From the NCBI GenBank assembly GCA_002077045.2, contig KZ111166.1, forward strand, positions 138,121 through 202,120: a stretch of DNA of 64,000 bases, read 5' to 3'. Positions 1 to 12,526 of this stretch are shown here, piece by piece. Under the pieces are notes generated by a model, which had not been told where the DNA came from, made no database searches, and was given only the letters and a program-made list of their open reading frames with translations. The position numbers were made by a program, and so were the translations under genes. This DNA is from Rachicladosporium sp. CCFEE 5018 (Eukaryota > Ascomycota > Dothideomycetes > Cladosporiales > Cladosporiaceae). Position 1 is the stretch's first letter; every line of letters starts with the position of its first letter.

Positions 1-81
1 AACGAGCACGATCTGATAGTTGTGATGAGCAAAGGTGAAGTCTTGAAGGTGATCAGCCCTGCCAAGGATACAAATGACTAA
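1..81 (+). CDS. 3' tail of an upstream gene (partial)
   Basis: Frame 1 is open from the first base to a TAA at 79-81 and encodes 26 residues ending KDTND. The composition is protein-like (EHDLIVVMSKGEVLKV), and the next gene starts 220 nt later, so this is plausibly the last exon of a plus-strand gene that begins left of the window. It is too short to identify, and chance cannot be excluded. Confidence 0.35.
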   Translation, partial: NEHDLIVVMSKGEVLKVISPAKDTND

Positions 82-302
82 GCTCGATCGCGCTTGACTT
101 CACTTCGCGAGAACTTTATGCACGTGAACAACCTTCCTCGAGTGTCGCCCTTTCAAGTGCTGAAAGGCTTCCATACTGTGCGCGCTCTACCGCAGCACTA
201 ACGCTGCCACGCGCCCTTCATATCCGACTTGCGAAGCTTCCGATCGCAGAATATCTACCATCGGAATCATTACGCTGCATCCACCACATTTCAGTCGCAA
301 CC

Positions 303-946
303 ATGTTCTTCATCCACGATATGGAAGAGCGCATGACGCTCGAGCCCGCATACTTCTCCGGCGAAAGTGAGGCGAAGATCCTGGATGAGCTGTATCAGCG
401 CGTGGAAGGGCGCAACACTGGCACAATGATGATCGTGCGCATCATGTCGATAACGGACGTGAGCGATGGGGAAGTCATGCAGGGGACGGGTGTCGCGCTG
501 TATACGGTGTCATTTCAGGCGCTCGTATGGCAGCCATTCCGAGGAGAGGTGGTGGACGGGAGTGTCACGAGTGTATTAATGAGTGGGTTCTTTGTAGATG
601 TTGGAGCGCTGCAGGTGTTCGTCAGCAGGCAGGTGGGTCACGTTCTTGAAGGCACGCATGCGCGATGTTGGATACAGGAGGCTGACAGTGTGTGCTTCAG
701 ATGATTCCCACGAGCTTCCAATACACCGTTGAAGGTTCGACACCATCGTTCTCGGACGTCACGGCGGACGGCTTCACGATTGAAGTGAACACGCAGGTCC
801 GACTGCGGATTAAAGGGCTGCGATCAGAAATGGGCGCTATGTATGCTGTGGGCAGCATCAAGGAAGATTACCTTGGGTATGCTGTACTCCTCATATCGTA
901 TTGTTGCTCAATTGCTGACAGTATACCCAGGCCTTTGCTTCAGTGA
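303..946 (+). CDS. RPB7: Rpb7-like RNA polymerase II subunit, divergent
   Basis: Three exons (303-632, 701-876, 931-946) join in frame to 173 residues, close to the ~171 of Rpb7. Rpb7 pairs with Rpb4 to form the stalk of RNA polymerase II, which binds emerging RNA. The family landmarks are visible in order: MFF start, VEG near residue 34, PFRGEVVDG, GFFVDVGALQVFVS in the OB-fold start, then VRLRIKGLRS and the C-terminal KEDYLG. Introns are 68 and 54 nt with GT-AG ends (GTGGGT, GTATGC). The protein is unusually divergent: the usual HPxxFG after the N-terminus is EPAYFSG, and VNKMGFFADVG is LMSGFFVDVG. It could be the only copy in a fast-evolving lineage or a relaxed paralogue. The family call is secure; essential function is not. 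Confidence 0.85.
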
Positions 947-1744
947 TCTTTTACACCATGATTGTGAAGCTAGTGACGATGATACGGCGACGGCGCCTTC
1001 TGACTTGCAGCCTATCACCGTGGGCTAAATCGATTATTCACCGCTCATGAGAATGATCTCGCACAGGCGCTCAGAATGATGGCTACGATGCGATATTCCT
1101 CAACAGTGTGCATCACCGATTGCTTGATGTTGTCAGCACTGGAGATACAGTACATGATCTGAGACGCTCCAGACAACGAAAGATCAAAACGTGCAAGGCA
1201 CCACTCGATCTGGGATCGAAGGCTGCATAAACCTCGCGCATTCTGCACCAGAGCAGGTCAGTCCAGGCTGAATTTGGGCGGTAGAGCTAAGGCACGTCTT
1301 GCGAACATGAGCAGCCTGAATGGTCCCAATTTGTACTAGGTCTGGATGAAGAAGTGATCCGAAAGACCGGCGGGGACGGAGCTGCAGCCGATGCACGATG
1401 TGAGAACAGTCTGAGAGCGACATCTCAGACAGCAATGCCGTATCGTGGAGGGGCGCTGATGCGAGTGTCCCACACTATGCATGTATCGAGCGATGCAGCA
1501 CCAGCAGAGGGCCTTACAAGCGTCCAGCTTTGTGAGTCAGCGGGGTTGAAGTGGCGAACATAGAGCAGCCTGCATTCGTACTCTCTGCATAGATCATTAC
1601 AACACCTCATCTGCATCAACTCCAAGCCGTTTGACCACCGCAGTAATCTCATAATATCGTCCATCTCACGAGATCAGGTAGGAAGCCATAAGACATCCAG
1701 AACTCGCAGATGCCGCGCACGGACTCTAGGCTACTTCACTTCAC
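947..1744. other. intergenic, no gene seen
   Basis: This ~800-nt stretch holds only short overlapping open frames on both strands with no family resemblance and no consistent splice logic. It probably contains the RPB7 3' end and the promoter of the gene starting at 1745. Confidence 0.5.
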
Positions 1745-2800
1745 ATGCCGCTGCTGACTCTCAAACCCCCACGACGACCTTCGGAGACAGGCACAGCTCG
1801 TGACAATAGCACCAGCGATACCTCATTCACCGGCGTCCGACCACCTTCACCCGTCGCACCTGCCTTCAGTCCCATCACGCCCAAAGCGCAACCGGTCCTT
1901 CCAGTTGGATTTACTCACGATGCGCCTTCACCCCCCGCGATGCCTCCTACCTCACATACGGACACCACCATGACGGGCCATCCAACAAATTGCGATGCGG
2001 AGATCAAGCGAGAAGAGCCTACATCACCAGCGGCGCAAGGCATCAACACCGCCTTCCCCATTCCTCCGACCCAACACATCTCGCAACCTCCACCTCTCCC
2101 CTTCTCAAGCGCAGACTCAACAGACGCCATAGCCCTGCGCGCCGCGCTCTCAGCCCTGCAATTCCAGAAGCAGAAAGCGCGCCAAGACCTCACCATACTC
2201 GACACGCTCAAACAGCAAGCTCTCGCCAACCCAGAAAAGTTCCGGGATGAACTCGTAGCGGGCCGGCTGAAAGAAAAACGACCTTCCTTCGGCACTCTGC
2301 AAGATATTCTCGACGCCCCTTCAGACGCCTCAGATGGCGAAGAGGAAGTGGTGCTAGGCGCTGCTCGCGATCCACCCATGACGAGGAGCGAAGTCCCAGA
2401 CTCTCAACCCGGGTCGCTTACCACAGCCAGCCGACCGAACTCCTCGTCCGCTGCCACTGCGGTATCCTTCCCACCGATTCCGGGACCTCAGAACATTGTT
2501 CGCACACCGCCGATCAATTGGGAGAAGTACAATGTTGTGGGCGAAGGACTGGACAGTCTTCACGAACAGCAGCGGCGCTGGCCTGGCAGTCAGCCGGGAC
2601 AGAGGGACAAGGGACGAGAGTATGTGGTTGCTGCGCCGTATAGTCCTTTTGCGGATAGTTTGGAGGGACGAGTTGGGCAGACTGGGTACGTGAGGAATGG
2701 GAGTGGAGGGGAAAGTGCAGGTGGGTTAGGAAGGGAAGCTTCGGTCACGGGCACGGTGAGCGAGCATCCGATGGAGACGAGGAGGAGTAGGCAGAGTTGA
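1745..2800 (+). CDS. disordered Pro/Ser-rich protein, unidentified
   Basis: A single uninterrupted 351-residue frame begins with ATG at 1745. Residues 1-125 are proline- and serine-rich with many SP/TP pairs, typical of disorder and phosphorylation. Around residues 130-180 there is one helical, charged segment (LRAALSALQFQKQKARQDL, then DTLKQQALANPEKFRDEL) that could form a short coiled coil. After it comes a DAPSDASDGEEE acidic patch and another low-complexity tail rich in G, S and R. I do not recognise a named domain. The conserved-looking helix suggests a fungal regulatory or scaffold protein, which is inference. It converges on ATP1, with 282 nt between the stops. Confidence 0.6.
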   Translation: MPLLTLKPPRRPSETGTARDNSTSDTSFTGVRPPSPVAPAFSPITPKAQPVLPVGFTHDAPSPPAMPPTSHTDTTMTGHPTNCDAEIKREEPTSPAAQGINTAFPIPPTQHISQPPPLPFSSADSTDAIALRAALSALQFQKQKARQDLTILDTLKQQALANPEKFRDELVAGRLKEKRPSFGTLQDILDAPSDASDGEEEVVLGAARDPPMTRSEVPDSQPGSLTTASRPNSSSAATAVSFPPIPGPQNIVRTPPINWEKYNVVGEGLDSLHEQQRRWPGSQPGQRDKGREYVVAAPYSPFADSLEGRVGQTGYVRNGSGGESAGGLGREASVTGTVSEHPMETRRSRQS

Positions 2801-3082
2801 TTGGAGGAGCCGGGTCCAATGTTCAGCTCAGGTCTCCACACACAAACGAGCTCGATTCCCGTACCATTTACAATAATGGGGAATCACGAACTGCACGAAC
2901 AGCGAAGGTAACAAAGAACACGGTACTCGCGTATCTACTGCCTCTCCATCCTTCCAGTGGAACAGCTGTATGTAGACACCACTCAATACTCGCCGCTCAC
3001 ACAGCCACGCTCTGTACTGTACACGAAATGCTCACTTGTACTCTCCTTGCTTTTCCCCTCACGTCCAGCAATCACGTCAAGT

Positions 3083-5259
<2,177 letters not shown>

Positions 5260-5660
5260 TGTGATGCTGGTGAGGAAGCTCGTGGGTGCGATGGAGCGCT
5301 TCCTGAGCTGATGCTGATGGAAGGAGGGTGGGTGGTGTGAGTGCAGACGTGCTGTCGATGCTGGAGAGGAGGCGATCCGACGAGTTTGAGCTTCCGTCGC
5401 TGCTGCCAAGCTTCGGCCCGAACAGGAGCCATTGGACTGACACCTGCGCACGCCTGTGCTCGGGTGAACTCGGACGTCTTACTTCCACCTCACTTGTGAG
5501 GTTGCTGCCTCTCATCACATTGCGTTCATTTGATGATGGTGTTCTTCGAGTTCAGGTGCGAGTGTCATCCTTCACCGTGAACTGCCACGTCCTGAGTTCA
5601 TACACTCCGACCTCTACATTTCGTTGCTAAATCAGCACACACCCGGCTGAACCCGGTAAT
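5260..5660. promoter_or_regulatory. shared ATP1 / MPO1-like divergent promoter region
   Basis: Only 401 nt separate the two divergent start codons, so both promoters must lie here. An ATTGG at 5431-5435 is a CCAAT box on the ATP1 strand, about 172 nt before the ATP1 ATG. CCAAT boxes bound by the HAP/CBC complex are common at fungal respiratory genes. Assigning this site is inference. Confidence 0.4.
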
Positions 5661-6415
5661 ATGGCCTTGAACTTGGAGAAGCAACTGCAATTTGTGTGTT
5701 CACCATGATGATCGTATACGGTAACGAGAAATGTCTGCTGACCTAGCGATAGTATGGCGCGTATCACCACAATGCGGTATGTACCAAGTTCCCAGATGAT
5801 GATCCATCCTCAGCGCTCATCGACTCACGTCTGCTCAGGTCAACGTTGCCATCCATGTCACATGCGTGCCCATGATCATGATGACAGCCTTCCTCTTCGT
5901 GAGTACATGTCATCTAGACCCGGTCCATCTCGCACTCACCATCAATCAAGGCCACCAACACGCCAGCAATCCCGCTGCCAACCTGGGCCACCGTCCCAAA
6001 TCTGCCAGCGAACCTCGGCACGATTTTAGCAACGACATACAGCGGCCTCTACATCCTGATGGAACCAGTGGCAGGCTGTATGCTCGCCCCTCTGATCATG
6101 GGCGGCACTGCCTACGCCAACGTCCTCACATCGACTTACCCAAAGACAGCCAACGAATGGGCACTCGGTCTTCACATCTTCTCCTGGGTCGCGCAATTCG
6201 TCGGCCACGGTGTCTTCGAAGGACGAGCTCCAGCTCTGCTTGACAATCTGGTACAGGCACTGTTTCTGGCACCCTTCTTCGTCTGGATGGAGATCTTATT
6301 CATGTTCGGGTACCGACCCGAGCTCAAGTCCAGGCTCGACAAGGCGATTGAGGGTGATCTGCAGAAGTTGCAGGCTGAGAAGGCTGCGAAGCAGACTAAT
6401 GGTCATGCAAAGTGA
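5661..6415 (+). CDS. MPO1: Mpo1/YGL010W-like (DUF962) membrane protein
   Basis: Four exons (5661-5693, 5753-5776, 5839-5898, 5951-6415) give 193 residues. Yeast Mpo1 is an ER Fe(II)-dependent dioxygenase that shortens 2-hydroxy fatty acids by alpha-oxidation during phytosphingosine breakdown. The sequence shows the family start MALNLEKQL, then FYGAYHHN with its two histidines, a hydrophobic helix with VAIHVTCVPMIM (conserved His), a second helix (YSGLYILMEPVAGCMLAP), HIFSWVAQFVGHGVFEGRAP with two more histidines, and the ending PFFVWMEILFMFGYRPEL. These histidines are the presumed iron ligands. The start at 5661 is chosen because exons of 33, 24 and 60 nt restore the expected N-terminus, with GTGTGT, GTATGT and GTGAGT donors. 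It looks intact. Confidence 0.9.
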
Positions 6416-7206
6416 GGCTGCAATACTACAGCATCTGGGCGCGCCACACTCCTCGAGCTGCACGGCAGATCCAGTCGACGTCGAGAATGCAGGCAATGGT
6501 TATCAGCCAGCGGACTAAGAATGCACGAGAAGTAAAGTACTCCGCACTTGGCGTGGTGTAAGAGGGTTTCTGAGCTAGTACTGTCTTGTCAAACCGATGA
6601 CCCTGCTATCAGCCAAGCTCCTCCTGAACCATGTCACACAGACTACTTCACCCATCGAACTATGATACAAGCTCTTCGTCAGCTCTGCGCTCTGTCGTGC
6701 AAATCATGCCAAACCGAATTGATTATAGTCTCTTGTGCGCCACCGTGAGCATGTGCACTGGAATAAGCGCCGCAAGGCTCGAGCTAAGCGCTCATCTGCG
6801 GCACAGGCAGGTCATCATATGACACAGGATCGCAACTCAACACTGTAGATCAACCCCGAGCAGGATTGGATAATTGTACGACTTCATCGCTGCCGATACC
6901 ACCTTGTTGCGTGAGCTCTCAAACCGGCTTCGTCGCTCGAAAAAGCCGAAGCCTGTCGTGCACCCATCGAGCAAATCGTAGCAGCATCGACTAGCGCACA
7001 GGGTGAGTGAGAATTACCATACACACTCATGATCATCCTTCCAAAGACCTAACCTGCGAGTCTTTGACAAGTCCTACATCATCCAACGTCACTACTGCAA
7101 CGGTAGTCATAGGAGCCCTTGAGAGCGCCCTCGAAATTGAGAGGAGCGCAGCTGCTACACTCGTATAACGCTGCAACAGCACCTCTACTGCAAGCTTAGT
7201 AGTAAC
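6416..7206. other. intergenic, no gene seen
   Basis: About 790 nt between two plus-strand genes contain only scattered short frames lacking start context, splice continuity or recognisable motifs. Presumed 3' region of the MPO1-like gene and promoter of the ML-domain gene. Confidence 0.5.
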
Positions 7207-7806
7207 ATGGCGCTCGCTTGGTATGCAGCCGCATTCATGATCCTTCATACTGACAGTCTTTCGAACGCAACGCCTTCGAGTGAGCAGATAGCTCTGCAGC
7301 CACATCTGTCGTCCCATCCGGGTGCAATACCAGGGAACTCGCCCTTTCGTCATTGTAACGCCGCCAACCAGACCGATGACATATACGATGTGATGTGGGT
7401 GACTCTAATTCCTGATCCGCCAGAGATGTGAGATTTCCTCAAGTCAGTGAAAGCTATGCGTGCACTGACCAAATCAAGGGAGAATCGAGTGCAAGTCATG
7501 CTCAACGGCACCATGAAGCAAGACATCGCTCCCGGTGCTTCGATAAGAGTCATCGCTAATATCAGCGCTGAGTTTCCGCCAGAGGACGATACCTGGAACT
7601 TTTGCACGTTGCTAGATGTCGAAGGCGAGGCTGAGACGCAATGTCCGCCGGACAAGGGCGAAACCTTGTTGACGTTTGCAGTACAGGTAACTTGGCTGAC
7701 GCCAGCGGCGAATTGGACGGTCAGATCTGATGCGAGGATCATGGACGGGGAGAGGATCGTCTGTCTTGCGAGAGATTTTGAGATAGTGCGTGGTGGGGAG
7801 TTGTGA
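7207..7806 (+). CDS. secreted ML-domain (NPC2-like) lipid-binding protein
   Basis: Two exons (7207-7427, 7479-7806, intron 51 nt) give 182 residues, the size of fungal PG/PI transfer proteins (NPC2/ML fold). These proteins carry a sterol or phospholipid in a beta-sandwich pocket, in the vacuole lumen or outside the cell. A short hydrophobic leader (MALAWYAAAFMI) is followed by the first cysteine (PFRHC), then IYDVMWVTLIPDPPEM. Exon 2 has the ML core: a VQVMLNGTM strand, GASIRVIANI, the WNFC and TQCPPDKGE cysteines, VQVTWLTPAANWTV, and DGERIVCLARDFEI. The Cys pattern and the QCPxxKGE motif are diagnostic. The leader is weak and the true start may be elsewhere. No fault seen. Confidence 0.8.
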
Positions 7807-9316
7807 GATATGAAAAATTGGAACAAAAAATGACTCACAAATTGGGTGGTACAGCGATTGAGTATGCCGACCGAGCAAACCACAGCCCAAGCCGCGGATC
7901 AGACCTCTGCAGACGCGGAGGGCTCAAGTGTCAGCCCCGTGTCATGATCGCATCGAACGAAGCATCGCATAGTTGCTCCAAGTGCTGCGAAGCAGCTTTT
8001 GCAGTCACCGGTCCAGATAGTCGACGTCATCTAGAAGTCCGATTTTGACCACTGGAACTGTTCGAAAATGAAGAAAAGCATCAAGCCGTTGGTAGCTTTC
8101 CAGCGCAATAGGCGACGGTGTAAAATGTGTAGCGAAATGCATCGTCCATTATTACAGTCTGGCCTGACAGCAAAGATCCGATCTGGCAAGAGGTGTCGAC
8201 TGATCGGAGTCATCATGTTCGATGTATACCTTCCGGTCACTCCAACCATGCCATGTCACCCGTGGCTGCTACCGTGGCACGATGCTGGCGTGTGAGAACA
8301 TTAGCGATGCCTACGCAGTAACGCTCTCGTCTCTAAACGAAAGCGATAGAAACAATGTGCGAAGCCCTGCAAGTCGTCCGTTCTCAGTACCGCAATTGTC
8401 GATGTCGTCAAGTGTGGAAGGCTCATTCTGCTCTAAACCATGTAACGCAACCCGTAGGATTTACACTTTCGGCACCCGGAGCAAGCACGGGAGTCGTTCA
8501 TTGGCTCTTGGCCATCGCTGCTATCACACCACGACAGATACAGCACCGATGCTACCGTCGCAGTCCCACGCAGCGACGCGCCTCATCCGAAGTCGCAAAT
8601 TCTCGCACAATATCGTCACGCCCTCATGCAGCATCCCGCCCCACGTTGACCGGTCCATCTGCCCAGTTCCCGCCCCACTATCTTGCGGCGCAGCAGCTCA
8701 GCCCTACGAGAGCACACCGCATTTCCCACAACAGAAAGAGCTCTCCAGTCAGCCTCCACCTCCCGAAAAGGCGGAACAGGGGTTCGTGGGGAGCCACCAC
8801 CTTCGCAAGCTCTGCATTCTTCTACCACGCTACGCCCTGGCTCGCTGGCACAATCTCACGCCATGCCTGTCATCTCATAGCCGGTGAAGCCTATCGGAGT
8901 CTGCTTGTGCCTGTCGACTCACACGCGATACAGCCTCGCGGCGTTCTCATGCTACATGCTTTAGTACTTCCTTGTCGGTGTCGTGACTGCAGAGCAGATG
9001 TTGACCTTTCACGACATATACTCTAGGTGAGGCCCGGTGAGATGAGTAATTGTGATCTCTCAACTACAACAACCGCAAGTTCCCCACTCGTCCGTCTCGC
9101 TCGCTATCGTCTCTCGTGTCTCAACTATTTGAGAGCATTGGTGCTGCTGTGATACCACTGGCTTGTGGCAATCTTGCTGCTGAGTACCCGCACCTCAGCT
9201 GTGTACAGCTTGCTCGGCTAGACATACAGCCAAACAGATCCTGCCGATACTACACCATCTTCTATAACATCGACAACACGTCCGGTCGCTACGTCGGCGC
9301 AGGTCTGGTCAGCAAG
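7807..9316. other. 1.5 kb without a convincing gene
   Basis: Three plus-strand frames overlap between about 8220 and 9030, all rich in Ser, Arg, His and Pro. None has a family signature. The frame near 8683-8880 resembles a mitochondrial presequence (LRRSSSALREHTAF) but has no upstream ATG in frame. I leave the stretch unassigned; a small multi-exon gene cannot be excluded. Confidence 0.4.
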
Positions 9317-10412
9317 ATGGGCTTCGACTCGATGGCTGCGTGGGATCGGAACACGATCGAAGCGAACAGAAAGAGAAACTCGAGGTCAGTAGAGTCTCTT
9401 TCAGGAACATCCAGTAAGCAAATTCTGACCTGAATGCAGAAACCCAACCGACAGCGCAATATCTTTCGGCAGTCCTACAGCAAGTCCTCGTTCACCTGTT
9501 TCACCCAGCACACCATCATTCGAAGCAGCAACATCGCGATGGAGTCCTCCAACATCACCGACCACGTCGGCCCCCCGGTCCCGCCACACATCACCTACCA
9601 CATCGTCCCCTTCGAGTCCGATGCGATGTAGCTTTGGCAGCAGCCCGCCACCTGCGAGCAGCCACAGGGACCACAACCTGCTGGCATCGCAGCTCTACGC
9701 CGCCTCTTGCGCCGGCGATATCGCCCACATAGAGCTGCTCCTCTACCTCGGCGCACCCATCAACGCTTCAACGTTGGTCAGAGAGCTATACACAGCTTTC
9801 AAGCCAGCTAAGCACGGTCACCTTTCGCCACTTGCTGGAGCAGCCACGCACGGTCAGTTCGAAGCTGCCAAGCTGCTCATAGCACATGGTGCACACGTCA
9901 GTCCGGACATCGCCTACTCTTCTTCGGCACCGCTGCACCAGGCCTGCCTGGCAGACGACATCGAGATGGTGCACTTCCTTCTCGCTGCAGGTGCAGATAT
10001 CAACCAACAAAACACTTACAAGTCTACACCGATCATGTACGCGGCACGGTATGCATCGGAAGAGATCGTACGGCTACTTCTATCTTACAACCCTGACTTG
10101 CGGATCACGTCCATGATCGGCACGAACGTACTTCACTGGGCCATGCTGCCATTTCGCAAAGAGTCTATGCCAATCCTGCAACTGCTGCTAGAAGTGGGCG
10201 CGAACCCAAATATGCGGATGGCCGACGACGGCACATCATTGCATTACGCCGCACAGAGCGGGCTTGTGGAAGTAGTGGAGCTGTTACTAGCATACGGAGC
10301 AGATCGAGGGGCAAGGAACCAGGACTGGAAGACAGCAAGCGAGATAGCCGCAGGTGCAGGAAGCGAAGCGTGTGTAGAGACTTTGCGGAAGAGGCGGGCA
10401 CGACGAGATTGA
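9317..10412 (+). CDS. ankyrin-repeat protein
   Basis: Two exons (9317-9384, 9440-10412; intron 55 nt, donor GTCAGT) give 346 residues. The splice joins NSR to NPTD and restores a long frame. Residues ~25-85 are Ser/Pro/Thr-rich and probably disordered. The rest is ankyrin repeats: SQLYAASCAGDIAHIELLLYLGAP, the SPLAGAATHGQFEAAKLLIAHGA type, PLHQACLADDIEMVHFLLAAGAD, a TPIMYAARYASEEIVRLLL unit, and SLHYAAQSGLVEVVELLLAYGAD. About six or seven units are recognisable from the LLL.GA.. pattern. Such proteins mediate protein contacts; no specific partner can be named. The start ATG follows a possible longer frame, so the N-terminus is uncertain. The left breakpoint of the large duplication falls at codon ~296. 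Confidence 0.8.
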
Positions 10413-10796
10413 CGCGCTGATCCAGCGCTGCTTTGGTTCGCCGTGACCTGTATATGTAGCAATGTAACAAGAGCACTAGCCAGAAATGACCACCACTCGA
10501 TCATGTGCAGCATCATTCTTGAGTTTCATTTGAGATCATATGTTGGTGATTAGACTTGCGGCAGTCTGGCTGACTACTGACAGGGATCCAGGACCGTGAC
10601 AGCACCCCCACAGACCGTCACTTCCACGGGCATTCACTATAGTCGCGTCTCTTCGTGAATGACTCCTTCACTTCGCCTCTACATTCCTCATGAACTATCG
10701 ACTGCCATCCTACCGATCGATAGCGCGGGTGCAGTTGACTAGGTAGACCACATTGACCTACCCACCACCCCAGTCTCCTCCGCTACAGCATCGATC
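10413..10796. promoter_or_regulatory. TAF7 upstream region, copy A
   Basis: The 384 nt between the ankyrin stop and the TAF7 ATG are well conserved with 39474-39858, especially the last ~70 nt before the ATG, which are nearly identical. No TATA box is evident. Confidence 0.4.
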
Positions 10797-12425
10797 ATGA
10801 GCCTCAAGATCAAGATCGGTGGCGGTGGAAGTGGCAGCGCGAGTGGACAGCCTTCTACTCCTGCAGCGGCGACACCATCAAGCGGCGGTGGCTTCAAGTT
10901 GAAGTTCTCAAGGCCCGCACAGTCTCCCGCGCCTTCTCATGACCCAGTAGTCGACCAGGGCAACGTTGACGGCGCGAAGAAGAAGCGCAACTATGCGCGC
11001 AAAGACCGGGATACAGACTCGAAGAAGCGCCAAGCGGACGACGACAGCATCTCACCCGCTCCAAAGCGTCCCGCCAATGAGACTCTCGAGCGAAAGCCTT
11101 CCCTCCTGATCAAGCTGCCTCACAAGGCAGCACCTCCAGCAGCACATGTACCCGCTAAGACGAAGATTAGCTTAAAGAAGAAAGTGTCGCAAGCTCCAAA
11201 GCAGATACTCAGGTCACTGCATGTTCGGGGTCAGGCGCCGGAGCGGATACCGGGAAACGCGTACGACAGTGAAGATAGCGAGAGGGAGAAGGATCCGTCG
11301 ATCGAGCAGCATCTCGTCTTACGCATGCAGCCGGGTGAAGACTGCGACTACCTACGCAATGCGATCAACGAGCGGAAGATTGGCATACCACTGGCAGACG
11401 GAGGCGCAGACGCGATGATCAGGTTCATAGACCGCGACTTCAGGCGCGCGGTCATCACTATCAAGGGTAGGATGTACGCGGCGGCAATGGTCGATCTCCC
11501 GAATATCGTCGAGACGATGAAGAGCTGGGACAGGAAAGCGTTCTACAAGGTGTCGGATCTCAGCCAGATGCTGCTCGTCCTCGGTCGTTGCAGCGACGAT
11601 CACGAAGCTAAGAGCATGCCACTGCCTGCGCGTGTAGTTGATCCAACGACGATGCAGTTCGCACACGGTCTTACGCCACCCATGCACTGGGTTCGCAAAC
11701 GACGGTTCCGCAAGCGACTGAGCTACAGAGATACGGCGAACGTGGAAGAAGAAGTCAACAAGCTCATCGCAGACGATGACAGAGCACTCGCAGACGGAGG
11801 CTCCACGAGCTTCGAGATGATTAGCCGCGAGTCACTCGAGCGGTCCGCAGAGCCAGAAGACAGTCAACTCTACGATGACGAAGATGACGCCGAAGGTGAA
11901 GCCATGTCTACAATCGAGACTGGCAATGCCGAAGACACAGAGCAGTACGAAGAGGAAGAGGAGATGGGCGAAGAAGACATGGACCGATTGTTCGACGCAG
12001 ACCAGGAAGTCACGACCGTCGCGACTCCTCAAGCCATCACCGCCACTTCCAACCAACTCCAATCCACAGTCACCTCACCCAATGGCAACGAAACACCTAC
12101 CACAGCTCCCACGCCCCTCGACGCCAACTCCCCAGCCGAAACTCCGGCTCAATCCAGCGGCGACGATGACGACGACGAATATTCTTCCGACGAGGAGTCT
12201 ATCGTTGATGAGGATGCTGTCGCGCGTGCTGCTGAGCGCGCGCAGCAGATGGAGGAGATTCACGACCTGGAGAAGGAAGTGGAGTTGCAGAAGCAGAGGA
12301 TCGCGGCGCAGAAGAATCAGCTTTTGAGGGATAAGATGGGGCGGCAGCTGGCGAGTTTGGGGGAGGATTTGAGGATCAAGAGGGAGGGTTTGGGGATTGG
12401 GGAGGGTGATGGGGAGGAGGTGTAA
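10797..12425 (+). CDS. TAF7: TFIID subunit 7 (TAF7), copy A
   Basis: An intronless 542-residue frame. TAF7 is a TFIID component that contacts TAF1 and acts at transcription initiation in the nucleus. Residues 1-150 are low-complexity and basic (Gly/Ser repeats, KKRNYARKDRD). The TAFII55 domain occupies about 155-340 with its hallmark order: YDSEDSEREKDPSIEQHLVL, PGEDCDYLRNAI, IRFIDRDFRRAVITI, YAAAMVDLPNIVETMKSWD, KVSDLSQMLLVLGR, then HGLTPPMHWVRKRRFRKR. An acidic tail (EEEEEMGEEDMD, DDDDDEYSSDEES) and a C-terminal coiled coil (MEEIHDLEKEVELQKQRIAAQKNQ) follow. The Ser/Asp-rich stretches fit a phosphoprotein. Almost identical to copy B, differing mainly in the tail; both look functional. Confidence 0.93.
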   Translation: MSLKIKIGGGGSGSASGQPSTPAAATPSSGGGFKLKFSRPAQSPAPSHDPVVDQGNVDGAKKKRNYARKDRDTDSKKRQADDDSISPAPKRPANETLERKPSLLIKLPHKAAPPAAHVPAKTKISLKKKVSQAPKQILRSLHVRGQAPERIPGNAYDSEDSEREKDPSIEQHLVLRMQPGEDCDYLRNAINERKIGIPLADGGADAMIRFIDRDFRRAVITIKGRMYAAAMVDLPNIVETMKSWDRKAFYKVSDLSQMLLVLGRCSDDHEAKSMPLPARVVDPTTMQFAHGLTPPMHWVRKRRFRKRLSYRDTANVEEEVNKLIADDDRALADGGSTSFEMISRESLERSAEPEDSQLYDDEDDAEGEAMSTIETGNAEDTEQYEEEEEMGEEDMDRLFDADQEVTTVATPQAITATSNQLQSTVTSPNGNETPTTAPTPLDANSPAETPAQSSGDDDDDEYSSDEESIVDEDAVARAAERAQQMEEIHDLEKEVELQKQRIAAQKNQLLRDKMGRQLASLGEDLRIKREGLGIGEGDGEEV

Positions 12426-12526
12426 AGGGCGGGCTGCTGAATGAAGCTGAGATAGGATGAGCTCAAAGTAGCCAATCAGCAAAAGTCACGTCAAGCGGCG
12501 AGGGCGATGAGTAAGGTTTGATCTCA

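Noticed and set aside
8222..9026. Three overlapping Ser/Arg/His-rich frames
   Set aside because: Low-complexity translations in all three frames with no family match and no preferred splice pattern.
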